Positions 43,354 to 54,057 of a DNA stretch of 64,000 nt are shown piece after piece; positions within the stretch are counted from its first letter, which is position 1; every line of letters starts with the position of its first letter. The translations under genes and the position numbers were made by a program. The stretch comes from Dechloromonas hankyongensis (GTDB lineage: Bacteria > Pseudomonadota > Gammaproteobacteria > Burkholderiales > Rhodocyclaceae). The stretch lies in contig NZ_JAKLTN010000001.1 in NCBI RefSeq assembly GCF_022012295.1, positions 1,178,001 to 1,242,000 on the forward strand, read 5' to 3'. The notes beneath the pieces were generated by a model. The model was not told the origin of the DNA. It was given only the letters and a program-made list of their open reading frames with translations, and searched no databases.

Positions 43354-44706
43354 ATGGAACTGAAAGGCAAACGCGTACTAGTTGTCGGACTCGGCGAGTC
43401 CGGACTGGCGATGGCCAAGTGGCTGCATCGCCAGGGAGCCGTCGTGCGCGTCGCCGATTCGCGAGTGAATCCGCCCAACGTCGAGGCGCTGCAGCGCGTG
43501 GCGCCGGGGGCTGAACTGCTGGCCGGGCCGTTCGCCGCTGAAACCTTCGTGTGGCCCGAACTGGTCGCCCTGTCACCGGGCGTGCCCAAGGCGACGCCGG
43601 AAATCGCCGCCGTCGCCGACAAGCTGGTGTCCGAAATTGAACTGTTCGCCGCCGGCGTGCGCGAGCAGGTGCCCGGCTCGCTGATCGTCGCCATCACTGG
43701 CAGCAACGGCAAGACGACGACCACGGCGCTGACCGCCCACCTGCTCAACGGCGCCGGCGTGCCGGCCGTCGCCTGCGGCAACATCTCGCCGTCGGCGCTC
43801 GATGCCTTGATGGATGCGCAGGATGCTGGGTTCCTGCCGGAGGTGTGGGTGGTCGAGCTGTCCAGCTTCCAGCTCGAAACGACGCATCACCTGAAGGCCG
43901 CCGCCGCCACGGTGCTCAACGTCTCGGAAGATCATCTCGATCGTTATGAAGGCAGCCTGGCCAACTACGCCGCCGCCAAGTCGCGCGTCTTCCAGGGCAA
44001 GGGCGCGATGATCCTCAACCGTGACGACGACTGGTCGATGGGCAACGGCCGCTGCGGCCGAAAGATGATCACCTTCGGCCTCAACCCGGCGCCGCGCGGC
44101 GTCGATTACGGTTTTGCCGACGGCGCCATCGTGCGCGGCAAGGAAGCGCTGGTCGCGCTGGCTGACCTGCAACTGTCTGGCCTGCACAATGCCGCCAACG
44201 CCATGGCCGCCCTGGCCCTGTGCGAGGCGGTCGGCGTTGCGCCGCAACGTCTGGTCGCGCCGCTGAAGGGGTTCAAGGGCCTGCCGCATCGCGTCGAAAC
44301 CGTGGCCGAAATCGGCGGCGTCCTCTATGTCGACGATTCCAAAGGCACCAATGTCGGCGCCACGCTCGCTGCTATCGAGGGCATGGGCCGCAAGGTCGCC
44401 ATCGTCCTTGGTGGCGACGGCAAGGGGCAGGATTTTTCACCGCTCAAGCCGGCGCTGGAAAAGCATGGCCGCGCCATCGCCCTGATTGGCCGCGACGCCG
44501 CCGCCATCGGCATGGCCCTCGAAGGCAGCGGTGTGCCGACTCGCATCGTCGGCGACATGGAAGCCGCCGTGCGCTGGCTGGCCGCCCAGGCCGAAGCCGG
44601 CGATTGCGTGCTGTTGTCGCCGGCCTGCGCCAGCCTCGACATGTACAAGAACTACGCCCATCGGGCGCAGGCCTTCATTGACGCGGTGGAGGGCCTGAAG
44701 TCATGA
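43354..44706 (+). CDS. murD: UDP-MurNAc-alanine:glutamate ligase MurD
   Basis: This 450-residue ligase has an N-terminal UDP-binding [18 protein letters not shown] loop [14 protein letters not shown], and [12 protein letters not shown]. It adds D-Glu. Overlaps ftsW by 4 nt. Family blocks and position agree. Confidence 0.97.
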   Translation: MELKGKRVLVVGLGESGLAMAKWLHRQGAVVRVADSRVNPPNVEALQRVAPGAELLAGPFAAETFVWPELVALSPGVPKATPEIAAVADKLVSEIELFAAGVREQVPGSLIVAITGSNGKTTTTALTAHLLNGAGVPAVACGNISPSALDALMDAQDAGFLPEVWVVELSSFQLETTHHLKAAAATVLNVSEDHLDRYEGSLANYAAAKSRVFQGKGAMILNRDDDWSMGNGRCGRKMITFGLNPAPRGVDYGFADGAIVRGKEALVALADLQLSGLHNAANAMAALALCEAVGVAPQRLVAPLKGFKGLPHRVETVAEIGGVLYVDDSKGTNVGATLAAIEGMGRKVAIVLGGDGKGQDFSPLKPALEKHGRAIALIGRDAAAIGMALEGSGVPTRIVGDMEAAVRWLAAQAEAGDCVLLSPACASLDMYKNYAHRAQAFIDAVEGLKS

Positions 44707-45866
44707 TGATCGGCGCTCTCGACGCCCCGCGCCGCCAGGTGGCCGAAATCGACTACGCGCTGCTGTGGAGCGTGTTGCTGCTGCTCTTCGCCGGCCTGGT
44801 CTTCGTCTATTCGGCGTCCATCGCCATTGCCGAAGGCGGGCGCAGCACCGGCCACCAGCCGGCCTATTACCTGATCCGCCAGGGCGTCTTCCTGTGCATC
44901 GGCATGGTCGCCGCGGCGGTGACCTTCCAGATTCCGCTCAAGCTGTGGCAGCGCTACGCCCCCTACCTGTTCATGGCCGGTGTCGTGCTGCTCGCCCTGG
45001 TGCTGGTTCCCGGCATCGGCCGCGACGTCAATGGCGCCCGCCGCTGGATCTCGCTCGGCTTCGCCAACCTGCAGCCGTCCGAGCTGATGAAGCTGTTCGC
45101 CGTGCTCTACGCTGCCGACTACACGGTGCGCAAGATCAACGTCATGCATGACCTGAAGCAGGCCTTCCTGCCCATGTTCGGCGCCATGGCCATTGTCGGC
45201 ATGCTGCTCCTCAAGGAGCCGGACTTCGGCGCCTTCGTGGTGATCATCTCCATCGCCATGGGCATCCTCTTCCTCGGCGGCCTCAAGGCCCGCCTGTTCG
45301 CCATGCTGATCGTCGGCCTGCTCATCGCCTTCACGATCATGATCATCGTCTCGCCTTACCGGCGCGACCGCGTGTTCGGCTTCATGGACCCGTGGGCCGA
45401 TGCCTTCGGCCGCGGCTATCAGCTGTCGCATTCGCTGATCGCCTTCGGGCGCGGCGAACTGTTCGGCGTCGGGCTGGGCGCCAGTGTCGAAAAACTGTTC
45501 TACCTGCCGGAAGCTCATACCGACTTCCTGCTCGCCGTCATCGCCGAGGAACTCGGTTTCTTCGGCGTGCTGGCGATCATCGCCCTGTTCGCCATCCTCG
45601 TGCAGCGCGCCTTCGCCATCGGCCGCCAGTGCGTGCAGCTGGACCGCCTCTACCCGGCGCTGGTCGCCATGGGCATGGGTATCTGGTTCGGCGTGCAGTC
45701 CTTCATCAACATGGGCGTGAATATGGGCCTGCTGCCGACCAAGGGCCTGACCCTGCCGCTGATGAGCTTCGGCGGCTCCGGCGTGCTGGCCAACTGCGTG
45801 GCGCTGGCCATCCTTCTTCGCGTTGACTGGGAAAATCGCCAATTGATGCGCGGGGGCAAGCTATGA
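44703..45866 (+). CDS. ftsW: Lipid II polymerase FtsW
   Basis: This 387-residue SEDS protein has about ten membrane helices, the conserved [19 protein letters not shown] and [15 protein letters not shown], and [18 protein letters not shown]. It polymerises septal glycan with FtsI. Linked by ATGA to both murD and murG. Confidence 0.96.
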   Translation: MMIGALDAPRRQVAEIDYALLWSVLLLLFAGLVFVYSASIAIAEGGRSTGHQPAYYLIRQGVFLCIGMVAAAVTFQIPLKLWQRYAPYLFMAGVVLLALVLVPGIGRDVNGARRWISLGFANLQPSELMKLFAVLYAADYTVRKINVMHDLKQAFLPMFGAMAIVGMLLLKEPDFGAFVVIISIAMGILFLGGLKARLFAMLIVGLLIAFTIMIIVSPYRRDRVFGFMDPWADAFGRGYQLSHSLIAFGRGELFGVGLGASVEKLFYLPEAHTDFLLAVIAEELGFFGVLAIIALFAILVQRAFAIGRQCVQLDRLYPALVAMGMGIWFGVQSFINMGVNMGLLPTKGLTLPLMSFGGSGVLANCVALAILLRVDWENRQLMRGGKL

Positions 45867-46921
45867 GCAAGACCATCCTCGTCATGGCCGGCGGCACCGG
45901 CGGCCACATTTTTCCGGCCCTCGCCGTCGCCCACCAGTTGCGCGACGCCGGCTGGCGCGTCGTCTGGCTGGGCAATCCGGACGGCATGGAAGCCCGGCTG
46001 GTGCCGCAGCACGGTTTCGACATGGTCTGGATCAAGTTCTCGGCGCTGCGCGGCAAGGGCATCGTGCGCAAGCTGCTGCTGCCGCTCAATCTGCTGCGCG
46101 GCTTCTGGCAAGGCTTGCAGGCCATCCGCCAGGTCAAGCCTGACGTCGTGCTCGGCATGGGCGGCTACATCACTTTTCCGGGCGGCATGATGGCCGCGCT
46201 GACCGGCGTGCCGTTGGTCCTGCACGAACAGAATTCGGTGGCCGGACTGGCCAATCGCGTGCTGGCCGGCGTCGCCGACCGCATCGCGACCGGCTTCCCC
46301 GAGGTGCTGAACAAGGGAGCCTGGGTGGGCAATCCGGTGCGTCCCGAAATCGCCAAGATCGCCCCGCCGGCCGAGCGCTTCGCCGAACGTAGCGGCGCCC
46401 TGCGCATCCTGGTTATCGGCGGCAGCCTGGGCGCCCAGGCGCTCAACGAGATGGTACCCAAGGGCATGGCCCTGCTCGGCGAGGCCGAATTGCCGCAAAT
46501 CGTCCATCAGGCCGGCGAAAAGCACCTCGAGGCCCTCAAAGCCAATTACGCCGCCGCGGGCGTGGCGGCCCACTGCGTGTCCTTCATCGACGACATGGCT
46601 GGCGCCTACGAGTGGGCCGATCTGGTCATCTGCCGGGCCGGCGCGCTGACCATCGCCGAACTGACGGCTGCCGGCGTGGCCAGCATCCTGGTGCCCTTCC
46701 CGCATGCGGTGGACGACCACCAGACCGGCAACGCCAAGTTCCTGGTCAAGGTCGGCGGCGCCTTCCTGCTGCCGCAAAGCGAATTGACGCCGGAAGCCGT
46801 GGCCCTGATCCGCAATTATTCCCGCGGCCAGTTGCTGGAGATGGCCGAAAAGGCCCGCAGCCTGGCCAAACCCGACGCCACCGGAGATGTGGCCCAACTT
46901 TGTTCGGATATTGCCAAATGA
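45863..46921 (+). CDS. murG: GlcNAc transferase MurG
   Basis: This 352-residue GT28 enzyme has the N-terminal [15 protein letters not shown] loop, [24 protein letters not shown] and the C-terminal [16 protein letters not shown] and [12 protein letters not shown]. It makes lipid II. 4-nt overlaps with ftsW and murC. Confidence 0.97.
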   Translation: MSKTILVMAGGTGGHIFPALAVAHQLRDAGWRVVWLGNPDGMEARLVPQHGFDMVWIKFSALRGKGIVRKLLLPLNLLRGFWQGLQAIRQVKPDVVLGMGGYITFPGGMMAALTGVPLVLHEQNSVAGLANRVLAGVADRIATGFPEVLNKGAWVGNPVRPEIAKIAPPAERFAERSGALRILVIGGSLGAQALNEMVPKGMALLGEAELPQIVHQAGEKHLEALKANYAAAGVAAHCVSFIDDMAGAYEWADLVICRAGALTIAELTAAGVASILVPFPHAVDDHQTGNAKFLVKVGGAFLLPQSELTPEAVALIRNYSRGQLLEMAEKARSLAKPDATGDVAQLCSDIAK

Positions 46922-48309
46922 AACACAAGGTCAAGAACATCCACTTCGTCGGCGTCGGTGGTTCGGGCATGAGCGGCATTGCCGAAGTGCTCGCCCACCT
47001 CGACTTCACGGTCAGCGGCTCCGACATCGCGGCCAGCGCGACGACCCGCCGCCTCGAAGCGGAGGGGGTCAAGGTGATGGTCGGCCACGCCGCCGAGAAC
47101 ATCGTCGGTGCCGACGCACTGGTGGTGTCCACCGCCGTCAAGGCCGACAACCCGGAAGTGGTCGCCGCTCGCGAGAAGAAAATCCCGGTCGTACCGCGCG
47201 CCCAGATGCTGGCCGAATTGATGCGCCTGAAGAGCGGCATCGCCATCGCCGGCACGCACGGCAAGACGACAACCACCAGCCTGGTGACCAGCATCCTGGC
47301 TGAAGGTGGCATCGATCCGACCTTCGTCATCGGCGGTCGCTTGAACGCCGCCGGCGCCAACGCCCGCCTGGGCAGTGGCGATTTTCTGGTGGCCGAGGCC
47401 GACGAGTCGGACGCCTCCTTCCTGTTCCTGTCGCCGGTCATCTCGGTGGTCACCAACATCGACGCCGACCACATGGAAACCTACGGCCACGACTTTGAGC
47501 GCCTGAAGACGGCCTTCGTTGATTTCCTGAACCGTCTGCCCTTCTACGGCGTTGCCGTTGTCTGCGGCGACGATGCCAACGTGCGCGACATCATGCGGCG
47601 TGTGCCGAAGCAGATCATCACCTACGGTCTGTCGCCGGAAAACAATTTCTACGCCGAGAACATCGTCGCCGAGGATGGCCGCATGCGTTTCGACTGCGTC
47701 CGCGTCAATGGCACGACGACGCGCCTGCCCATCGTGCTCAACACGCCGGGCATGCACAACGTGCTCAACGCCCTGGCCGCCATCGCCGTGGCCACCGAAG
47801 TGCAGGTGGCCGATGCCGCCATCGTCAAGGCGCTGGCCGAGTTCAAGGGCGTCGGCCGCCGCTTCCAGCGCTACGGCGAAGTAGCCCTGCCGGCCGGCGG
47901 CAGCTTCACGCTGGTCGATGACTACGGACACCACCCGGTCGAGATGGCCGCGACGCTGGCCGCTGCCCGTGGCGCCTTCCCGGGGCGCCGGCTGGTGCTG
48001 GCTTTCCAGCCGCACCGCTACACGCGCACCCGCGACTGTTTCGAGGATTTCGTCAAGGTGCTGAACACCGTCGATGCGCTGTGTCTGGCTGAAATCTACG
48101 CCGCCGGCGAAGCGCCCATCGTCGCCGCCGACGGCCGCTCGCTGGCCCGCGCCCTTCGCGTCACCGGCAAGGTGGAGCCGGTGTTCGTCGAGGATATCGC
48201 GGCCATGCCGCAAACGATCATGGATGTCGCCCGTGACGGCGACGTGGTGTTGACCATGGGTGCCGGCTCGATCGGTGCGGTGCCCGGCAAGTTGGTGGAA
48301 GGCAAATGA
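46918..48309 (+). CDS. murC: UDP-MurNAc:L-alanine ligase MurC
   Basis: This 463-residue Mur ligase starts [20 protein letters not shown] and has ATP loop [12 protein letters not shown] and the [10 protein letters not shown] histidine motif. It adds the first L-Ala. Start is set by the ATGA overlap with murG; a longer frame upstream lies within murG. Confidence 0.96.
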   Translation: MKHKVKNIHFVGVGGSGMSGIAEVLAHLDFTVSGSDIAASATTRRLEAEGVKVMVGHAAENIVGADALVVSTAVKADNPEVVAAREKKIPVVPRAQMLAELMRLKSGIAIAGTHGKTTTTSLVTSILAEGGIDPTFVIGGRLNAAGANARLGSGDFLVAEADESDASFLFLSPVISVVTNIDADHMETYGHDFERLKTAFVDFLNRLPFYGVAVVCGDDANVRDIMRRVPKQIITYGLSPENNFYAENIVAEDGRMRFDCVRVNGTTTRLPIVLNTPGMHNVLNALAAIAVATEVQVADAAIVKALAEFKGVGRRFQRYGEVALPAGGSFTLVDDYGHHPVEMAATLAAARGAFPGRRLVLAFQPHRYTRTRDCFEDFVKVLNTVDALCLAEIYAAGEAPIVAADGRSLARALRVTGKVEPVFVEDIAAMPQTIMDVARDGDVVLTMGAGSIGAVPGKLVEGK

Positions 48310-49214
48310 GCAGCAGTTTCGGCAAAGTCGCAGTCCTCTTCGGCGGTACGTCCGCCGAGCGCGAGGTTTCCCTCAATAGCGGTTCGCGCGTGCTGGCCGC
48401 CTTGCAAGGGCAGGGCATCGACGTCCATCCCTTCGATCCGGCCACCCAGACCCTGGACGACCTGAAGGGCTACGACCGCGCCTTCATCGCGCTGCACGGC
48501 CGCCACGGCGAGGACGGCACCATCCAGGGGGCCCTGGAGGTCATGCACATCCCCTACACCGGCTCCGGCGTGCTGGCCTCCGCGCTGGCCATGGACAAGT
48601 TCCGCACCAAGCTGATGTGGCAGGCGGCCGGCCTGCCGGTGCCCGAATACGCGCTGCTCAACGCCGATTCCGATTTTGCGGAAATCGAGGAACAGCTCGG
48701 CCTGCCGCTCTTCGTCAAGCCGGCCCGCGAAGGCTCGTCGATCGGCGTCACCAAGGTCAAGGCGCGTGGCGAACTGAAGGCTGCCTATGAAGAGGCTGCC
48801 AAGCACGATCCGCTGGTTATCGCCGAAAAGGGCGTGATGGGCGGCGAATACACGGTCGGCATCGTCGGCGACGAGGTGCTGCCCATCATCAAGATCGAGC
48901 CGGCTACCGAGTGGTACGACTACGAGGCCAAGTACAACCGTGACGACACCCAATACCTGTGCCCCTGCGGCCTGCCGGAAGCCAAGGAAATGGAAATCCG
49001 CAAGGGCGCGCTGGAAGCCTTCCGCATCCTGGGCGGCCGCGGTTGGGGGCGGGTCGATTTCCTGATGGACGAAGAAGGCAATCACTACTACCTGGAAGTG
49101 AATACCGCGCCGGGCATGACCGACCATTCGCTGGTGCCGATGGGCGCCCGGGTCGCCGGCATGGAATACCCGGCGCTGGTCCGCCGTGTCCTCGAACTGG
49201 CTGCCAACGACTGA
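48306..49214 (+). CDS. ddl: D-alanine-D-alanine ligase
   Basis: This 302-residue ATP-grasp ligase has [46 protein letters not shown] and [17 protein letters not shown]. It supplies D-Ala-D-Ala for MurF. ATGA overlap with murC; 9 nt before ftsQ. Confidence 0.96.
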   Translation: MSSSFGKVAVLFGGTSAEREVSLNSGSRVLAALQGQGIDVHPFDPATQTLDDLKGYDRAFIALHGRHGEDGTIQGALEVMHIPYTGSGVLASALAMDKFRTKLMWQAAGLPVPEYALLNADSDFAEIEEQLGLPLFVKPAREGSSIGVTKVKARGELKAAYEEAAKHDPLVIAEKGVMGGEYTVGIVGDEVLPIIKIEPATEWYDYEAKYNRDDTQYLCPCGLPEAKEMEIRKGALEAFRILGGRGWGRVDFLMDEEGNHYYLEVNTAPGMTDHSLVPMGARVAGMEYPALVRRVLELAAND

Positions 49215-49223
49215 GAACGATGC

Positions 49224-49964
49224 ATGTGGAACAAACCGCACCTGCTCAACGCCATCGCCGACCTGCTGATGCTGGTCGCCGCGGCGGCGTTGCTGGCCGC
49301 CGCCGCGGTCTGGTTGGTGCGCGTGCCATCCTTGCCGGTGCGCCATGTGGTGTTTGCCGACGCCTTGCCGCATACCAAGCGCGGCGAGGTGGAGCAGGTG
49401 CTGCCGGCGGCACTGAAGGGCAATTTCTTCAGCATCAACCTGGAAACGGTGCGCGGCGCGCTGGAGAAGCTGCCCTGGGTGCGCAAGGTGGATATCCGCC
49501 GCCTGTGGCCGGACCGGCTGGAAATCAGCGTCGAGGAACACAAGCCGGTGGCGCGCTGGGGCGAGGGGCGGGGCGAGCTGGTGAACAGCTACGGCGAGGT
49601 CTTCGCGGCCAGCCTGCCGGAAAGCGAGGCGAGCGCCATGCCGCTGCTCTACGGTCCGCAGGGCACGGCGTCCGAAGTGCTGAAGGAATTCGGCGAACTG
49701 GTCGGCACCTTCAAGACGGTCGGCGAGGTGCCGGTGCAGTTGACGCTGTCGCCGCGCCTGGCCTGGGCACTGAAGTTGCAGAACGGCATGTTGGTCGATA
49801 TCGGCCGCGAACAGCCCAAGTCGCCGGTCGGCGTGCGGCTGGCGCGCTTTATCGAGGTTTATCCGGAAATGGTCGCCAAACGGGCGGTCAGGCCGGCAGT
49901 GGTGGATTTGCGGTATCCGAACGGTTTCGCCATGCGAGTGGCGGGCGAGGGGAAGGGAAAGTAA
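49224..49964 (+). CDS. ftsQ: Cell division protein FtsQ
   Basis: This 246-residue bitopic protein has a membrane helix (LLMLVAAAALLAAAAVWLV), then a POTRA domain (about 38-108) and the FtsQ beta domain. The conserved LPWVRKVDIRRLWPDRLEIS is present. It recruits FtsL/FtsB. Five nt before ftsA. Confidence 0.93.
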   Translation: MWNKPHLLNAIADLLMLVAAAALLAAAAVWLVRVPSLPVRHVVFADALPHTKRGEVEQVLPAALKGNFFSINLETVRGALEKLPWVRKVDIRRLWPDRLEISVEEHKPVARWGEGRGELVNSYGEVFAASLPESEASAMPLLYGPQGTASEVLKEFGELVGTFKTVGEVPVQLTLSPRLAWALKLQNGMLVDIGREQPKSPVGVRLARFIEVYPEMVAKRAVRPAVVDLRYPNGFAMRVAGEGKGK

Positions 49965-49968
49965 GCAT

Positions 49969-51198
49969 ATGAGCAGGGATAACAAGGATCTGGTCGTCGG
50001 TCTCGACATCGGCACGTCGAAGATCGTCGCGCTGGTCGCCGAGATCAACAACGAAGGCGCGCTGAACGTCATCGGTATGGGCTCGCAGGATTCGCGCGGC
50101 CTGAAGAAGGGCGTCGTGGTGAACATCGAGGAAACGGTGCACACCATCAGCCGCGTCATCCAGGAAGTCGAGCTGATGGCCGACTGCAAGGTGAGCAACG
50201 TCTATACGGGCATCGCCGGCAGCCACATCAAGAGCTTCAACTCGAACGGCATGGTGGCGATCAAGGACAAGGAAGTAACGCAAAGCGATGTCGAGCGCGT
50301 CATCGAAACCGCCCGCGCCATGCCGATTCCGGCCGACCAGGAAATCCTGCACATCCTCACCCAGGAATTCGTCATCGACGGCCAGGACGGCATTCGCGAG
50401 CCGATCGGCATGAGCGGCATGCGACTGGAGGTGAAGACACACATCGTCACCGGCGCCGTGTCGGCCGCCCAGAACATCGTCAAGTGCGTACGCCGCTGCG
50501 GCCTGGAAGTGAATGATCTCGTGCTGCAGCCGCTGGCTTCCAGCTACGCGGTGCTGTCCGAGGACGAGAAGGATCTCGGCGTCTGCCTGATTGACATCGG
50601 CGGCGGCACCACCGACATCGCGGTGTGGACCCAGGGCGCCATCCGCCACACCTCGGTCATCCCCATCGCCGGCGACCAGGTGACCAACGACATCGCCATG
50701 GCCCTGCGCACGCCGACCCGCGAAGCCGAGGACATCAAGTGCAAGTACGGCTGCGCCCTGTCGCAACTGGCCGACGTCAACGAAAGCCTCGACGTGGCCG
50801 GCGTCGACGACCGGCCGAGCCGCAGCCTGAGCCGCCGCGCGCTGGCCGACGTGATCCAGCCGCGCGTCGAGGAACTGTACGAACTGATCCAGAACGAGCT
50901 GCGCCGCGCCGGCTTCGAGGAAGTGCTGTCCTCCGGCATCGTGCTGACCGGCGGCGCCAGCGTCATGCCGGGCATGGTCGAGTTGGGCGAGGAAATCTTC
51001 CACATGCCGGTTCGCCTCGGCAACCCGAAATACCAGGGCAGCCTGGCCGACGTCGTGCAAAGCCCGCGCTTCTCGACGGCTTTCGGCCTGCTGCTCGAAG
51101 CGCAGGCCCAGCGCAAGCGCGGCCAGAAGATTCAGGAAAAGCAGGGCATCAAGGATGTCTTTTCCAGTATGAAAGATTGGTTCGTCAAGAACTTTTGA
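49969..51198 (+). CDS. ftsA: Cell division protein FtsA
   Basis: This 409-residue actin-like ATPase has phosphate-1 VGLDIGTSKIVALVAE, LIDIGGGTTDIAVW and VLTGGASVMPGM, and a C-terminal amphipathic helix (DVFSSMKDWFVKNF) for membrane binding. It tethers FtsZ. Confidence 0.97.
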   Translation: MSRDNKDLVVGLDIGTSKIVALVAEINNEGALNVIGMGSQDSRGLKKGVVVNIEETVHTISRVIQEVELMADCKVSNVYTGIAGSHIKSFNSNGMVAIKDKEVTQSDVERVIETARAMPIPADQEILHILTQEFVIDGQDGIREPIGMSGMRLEVKTHIVTGAVSAAQNIVKCVRRCGLEVNDLVLQPLASSYAVLSEDEKDLGVCLIDIGGGTTDIAVWTQGAIRHTSVIPIAGDQVTNDIAMALRTPTREAEDIKCKYGCALSQLADVNESLDVAGVDDRPSRSLSRRALADVIQPRVEELYELIQNELRRAGFEEVLSSGIVLTGGASVMPGMVELGEEIFHMPVRLGNPKYQGSLADVVQSPRFSTAFGLLLEAQAQRKRGQKIQEKQGIKDVFSSMKDWFVKNF

Positions 51199-51235
51199 TA
51201 TTTGAATTTAAACGGTTTTTTCAGAGGAGGTAGTC

Positions 51236-52432
51236 ATGTTTGAGATCATCGAGAAGGACGAGGAAGTGGGCACCATCATCAAAGTGTTCGGCGTCGGCGG
51301 TGCCGGCGGCAATGCTATCGAACACATGATCAACGAAGGCGTGAACGGCGTTGAATTCATCGCCGCCAACACCGATGCGCAGGCCCTGAGCCGCAATGCT
51401 GCATCGAGCAAGCTGTCGCTCGGCAAGAGCGGCCTCGGTGCCGGCGCCAAGCCGGAAAAGGGCCAGGAAGCCGCCCAGGCGCACCGCGACGAAATCCGCG
51501 CTTCGCTGGAAGGCGCCCACATGGCCTTCATCACCGCCGGCATGGGCGGTGGCACGGGTACCGGCGCTGCCCCGGTAGTCGCCGAAATCGCCCGTGAAAT
51601 GGGCATCCTGACCGTCGGCGTGGTCACCAAGCCGTTCAGCTTCGAAGGCGGCAAGCGCCTGAAGGCGGCCGAAGCCGGTATCGCCGAATTTTCCAAGCAC
51701 GTCGATTCGCTGATCGTCATCCTCAACGACAAGCTGATGGAAGTCATGGGCGACGATGCCGATGTCGACGATTGCTTCAAGGCAGCCGATGACGTGCTGA
51801 AGAACGCCGTCGGTGGCATTGCCGAAATCATCACCTACCCGGGCCTGGTCAACGTCGACTTCGAAGACGTGCGCACGGTCATGGGTGAAATGGGCCGCGC
51901 CATGATGGGCTCCGCCGCCGCTGCCGGCGTCGATCGCGCCCGCATCGCCGCCGAACAGGCCGTCGCCTCGCCGCTGCTCGAAGGCGTCAATCTGTCCGGT
52001 GCCAAGGGCGTCCTGGTGAATATCACCGCCGCCAAGGGCAACCTGAAGATGAAGGAAGTCAACGAAGTGATGAATACCGTCAAGGCCTTCGCTGCCGAAG
52101 ACGCCCACATCATCTTCGGTGCGGTTTACGACGAACTGATGGGCGACGCCCTGCGTGTCACCGTGGTCGCCACCGGCCTCGGCCAGGCAGCCGCCGCCGT
52201 ACGCAGCAAGCCGGAAGTATTCACCCAGCCGGTGCTGGTCCAGGCCCAGGCTACCGGTACGCATGATGCCGTGGCGTTCGGCTCGACGCCGGACTATTCG
52301 CATCTGGATGTGCCGGCTGTACTGCGCGGCCGTGGCCAACGCGGTGGCAACAGCGCTACCGTCGAAGCCCTGGCCAACAGTGGCGTTGACCGTTACGACA
52401 TCCCGGCTTTCCTGCGCAAACAGGCGGATTAA
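51236..52432 (+). CDS. ftsZ: Cell division protein FtsZ
   Basis: This 398-residue tubulin homologue has the GTP signature GMGGGTGTGAAPV, T7 loop NVDFEDVR, and the C-terminal conserved tail DRYDIPAFLRKQAD, the site for FtsA/ZipA. Ribosome site AGAGGAGGT is very strong, matching high FtsZ demand. 37 nt after ftsA. Confidence 0.98.
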   Translation: MFEIIEKDEEVGTIIKVFGVGGAGGNAIEHMINEGVNGVEFIAANTDAQALSRNAASSKLSLGKSGLGAGAKPEKGQEAAQAHRDEIRASLEGAHMAFITAGMGGGTGTGAAPVVAEIAREMGILTVGVVTKPFSFEGGKRLKAAEAGIAEFSKHVDSLIVILNDKLMEVMGDDADVDDCFKAADDVLKNAVGGIAEIITYPGLVNVDFEDVRTVMGEMGRAMMGSAAAAGVDRARIAAEQAVASPLLEGVNLSGAKGVLVNITAAKGNLKMKEVNEVMNTVKAFAAEDAHIIFGAVYDELMGDALRVTVVATGLGQAAAAVRSKPEVFTQPVLVQAQATGTHDAVAFGSTPDYSHLDVPAVLRGRGQRGGNSATVEALANSGVDRYDIPAFLRKQAD

Positions 52433-52463
52433 AGCGTAACAAAAGCTTTCTCTGAAAAAGGGC

Positions 52464-52492
52464 GGTGACGGCTTGTGTTACAATCCGTCACC
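52464..52492 (+). promoter_or_regulatory. Candidate lpxC promoter with hairpin leader
   Basis: An 8-bp stem GGTGACGG / CCGTCACC (52464-52471, 52485-52492) encloses an extended -10 element TGTTACAAT (52476-52484). No good -35 is seen. It lies 25 nt before lpxC. The -10 sits in the hairpin loop. The hairpin could also act as a weak terminator after ftsZ; the evidence is only the sequence. Confidence 0.35.
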
Positions 52493-52517
52493 TTCCCCAA
52501 TCATTCAAGTACTTAGC

Positions 52518-53432
52518 ATGCTCAAGCAACGCACGCTCAAGACGGTTATTCGCGCCTCAGGTGTCGGCCTGCATGGCGGCGTCAAGGTCAATATGACCCT
52601 GCGCCCGGCAGCTCCGGATACCGGCATCGTCTTCCGTCGCGTCGATCTGCCCGAGCCGCTCGACATTCCGGCCAAGGCCTTCATGGTCGGCGATACGCGC
52701 ATGTGCTCCTGTCTGGAAAAGGACGGGGTGAAGGTAGGTACCATCGAACACCTGATGTCGGCCCTTGCCGGGCTGGGCATCGACAACGCCTGGATCGACC
52801 TGGATGCGCCGGAAGTGCCCATTCTCGACGGTTCGGCCGCGCCTTTCGTTTTCCTGATCCAGTCCGCTGGCATCGAGGAGCAGGAGGCCGCCAAGAAGTT
52901 CATACGCGTCACCCGGCCCATCGAGGTCAGGGATGGCGACAAGTGGGCGCGTTTCGTGCCCTACGACGGCTACAAGCTGGCCTTTTCCATCGTCTTCAAT
53001 CACCCGGCCATCGACAAATCGGCGCAGAAGGCCGAAATCGACTTCGCCGAGCAGTCCTATGTCCGCGAAGTGTCGCGCGCCCGTACCTTCGGCTTCATGC
53101 AGGAAGTCGAATACCTGCGCGAAAACGGCCTGGCGCTGGGCGGCGGCCTGGAAAACGCCATCGTCCTCGACGAATTCCGCGTCCTGAACCAGGATGGCCT
53201 GCGCTACGGCGACGAGTTCGTGAAGCACAAGATTCTCGATGCCGTCGGCGACCTCTATCTGCTCGGTCATCCGCTACTCGCCGCCTATTCGTCCCACAAG
53301 GGCGGCCATGCGCTGAACAACCAGCTGGCGCGCGCCCTGCTCGAGCAGCAGGAGGCTTGGGAATTCGCTACCTTCGACGTCGCGGAGCAGGCGCCGAGCG
53401 GCGTCACCCGCTGGCTGGCCCAGGCCGCCTAA
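52518..53432 (+). CDS. lpxC: UDP-3-O-acyl-GlcNAc deacetylase LpxC
   Basis: This 304-residue enzyme has the zinc-binding [14 protein letters not shown] and [17 protein letters not shown] (His/Asp) motifs and [12 protein letters not shown]. It commits lipid A synthesis. Start [19 protein letters not shown] fits the family. Confidence 0.96.
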   Translation: MLKQRTLKTVIRASGVGLHGGVKVNMTLRPAAPDTGIVFRRVDLPEPLDIPAKAFMVGDTRMCSCLEKDGVKVGTIEHLMSALAGLGIDNAWIDLDAPEVPILDGSAAPFVFLIQSAGIEEQEAAKKFIRVTRPIEVRDGDKWARFVPYDGYKLAFSIVFNHPAIDKSAQKAEIDFAEQSYVREVSRARTFGFMQEVEYLRENGLALGGGLENAIVLDEFRVLNQDGLRYGDEFVKHKILDAVGDLYLLGHPLLAAYSSHKGGHALNNQLARALLEQQEAWEFATFDVAEQAPSGVTRWLAQAA

Positions 53433-53438
53433 GCATCC

Positions 53439-53627
53439 ATGTGGCTGCTGCGTCTGCTGGCAGTCATGGTCGTGATCGCCATCGGCACCGGCCTGGTGGT
53501 CTACGCCTTCACCGGTAATCGCAACTATCTGGCCTTCAGCTGGCGGCTGTTCCGCTACGCGGTCGTCTTCGCCCTGCTGATTTTTGCGCTGATGTTCGTC
53601 GAGCGCCTGGCCATCATTCCGTTCTAG
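53439..53627 (+). CDS. Small two-helix membrane protein, unknown
   Basis: This 62-residue protein has two hydrophobic helices, MWLLRLLAVMVVIAIGTGLV and FALLIFALMFVERLAII, with a polar link GNRNYLAFSWRLF. I do not recognise a named family. It follows lpxC by 6 nt. Its 3' end overlaps the convergent DUF721 gene by 14 nt. Confidence 0.6.
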   Translation: MWLLRLLAVMVVIAIGTGLVVYAFTGNRNYLAFSWRLFRYAVVFALLIFALMFVERLAIIPF

Positions 53628-54048
53628 CCGCCCGTTCCAGCAGCCTGTCGAGGGCATCGCGCAGCGGCCCTTTGGGCAAACTTTCCGCGGTCGACTGCAA
53701 CATGCCAAAAGCCTTGACGGAGAGTGGTTTCAAAGTTGAAGTCGTTGATTGGTAAGTAATTTGTCTGGGTTGCACTTTGACTTCCATGTCGCTACACTGC
53801 GTCCCTCCTTTGGATAACTCGTCGCACAAACGCTGACTCATCTGGCGAATTTTGGCGGCGACCGCGCCGTTATCGGTGTGGATAACGATTTTCCCCGACT
53901 TGTAGTTGGCAACGCGTGCGGCGTGGCGCAGCCCGGCTGGGGCTATTGCTTCGAAGCGGCGTGAGAGCTTTTGCAGCAGGCGCGCGTGAGCCATGACCCG
54001 GCTCGCTGCCGCGTCGCTGTTGAGGTATTGCTCTGGCCCTTTGTACAT
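53614..54048 (-). CDS. DUF721 (DciA-like) protein
   Basis: This 144-residue protein has a DUF721 core in the middle: LRHAARVANYKSGKIVIHTD, followed by NGAVAAKIRQMSQRLCDELS. DUF721 members include DciA, which loads the replicative helicase. Location next to M23 peptidase and secA is the usual betaproteobacterial one. The start at 54048 is 9 nt from the divergent M23 start. A long frame to 54945 is a shadow of the M23 gene. Confidence 0.75.
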   Translation of the reverse strand: MYKGPEQYLNSDAAASRVMAHARLLQKLSRRFEAIAPAGLRHAARVANYKSGKIVIHTDNGAVAAKIRQMSQRLCDELSKGGTQCSDMEVKVQPRQITYQSTTSTLKPLSVKAFGMLQSTAESLPKGPLRDALDRLLERAARTE

Positions 54049-54057
54049 GGAGGTTCC

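Noticed and set aside
48096..50198. 700-codon minus-strand frame across murC, ddl and ftsQ
   Set aside because: Antisense shadow within the conserved dcw cluster.
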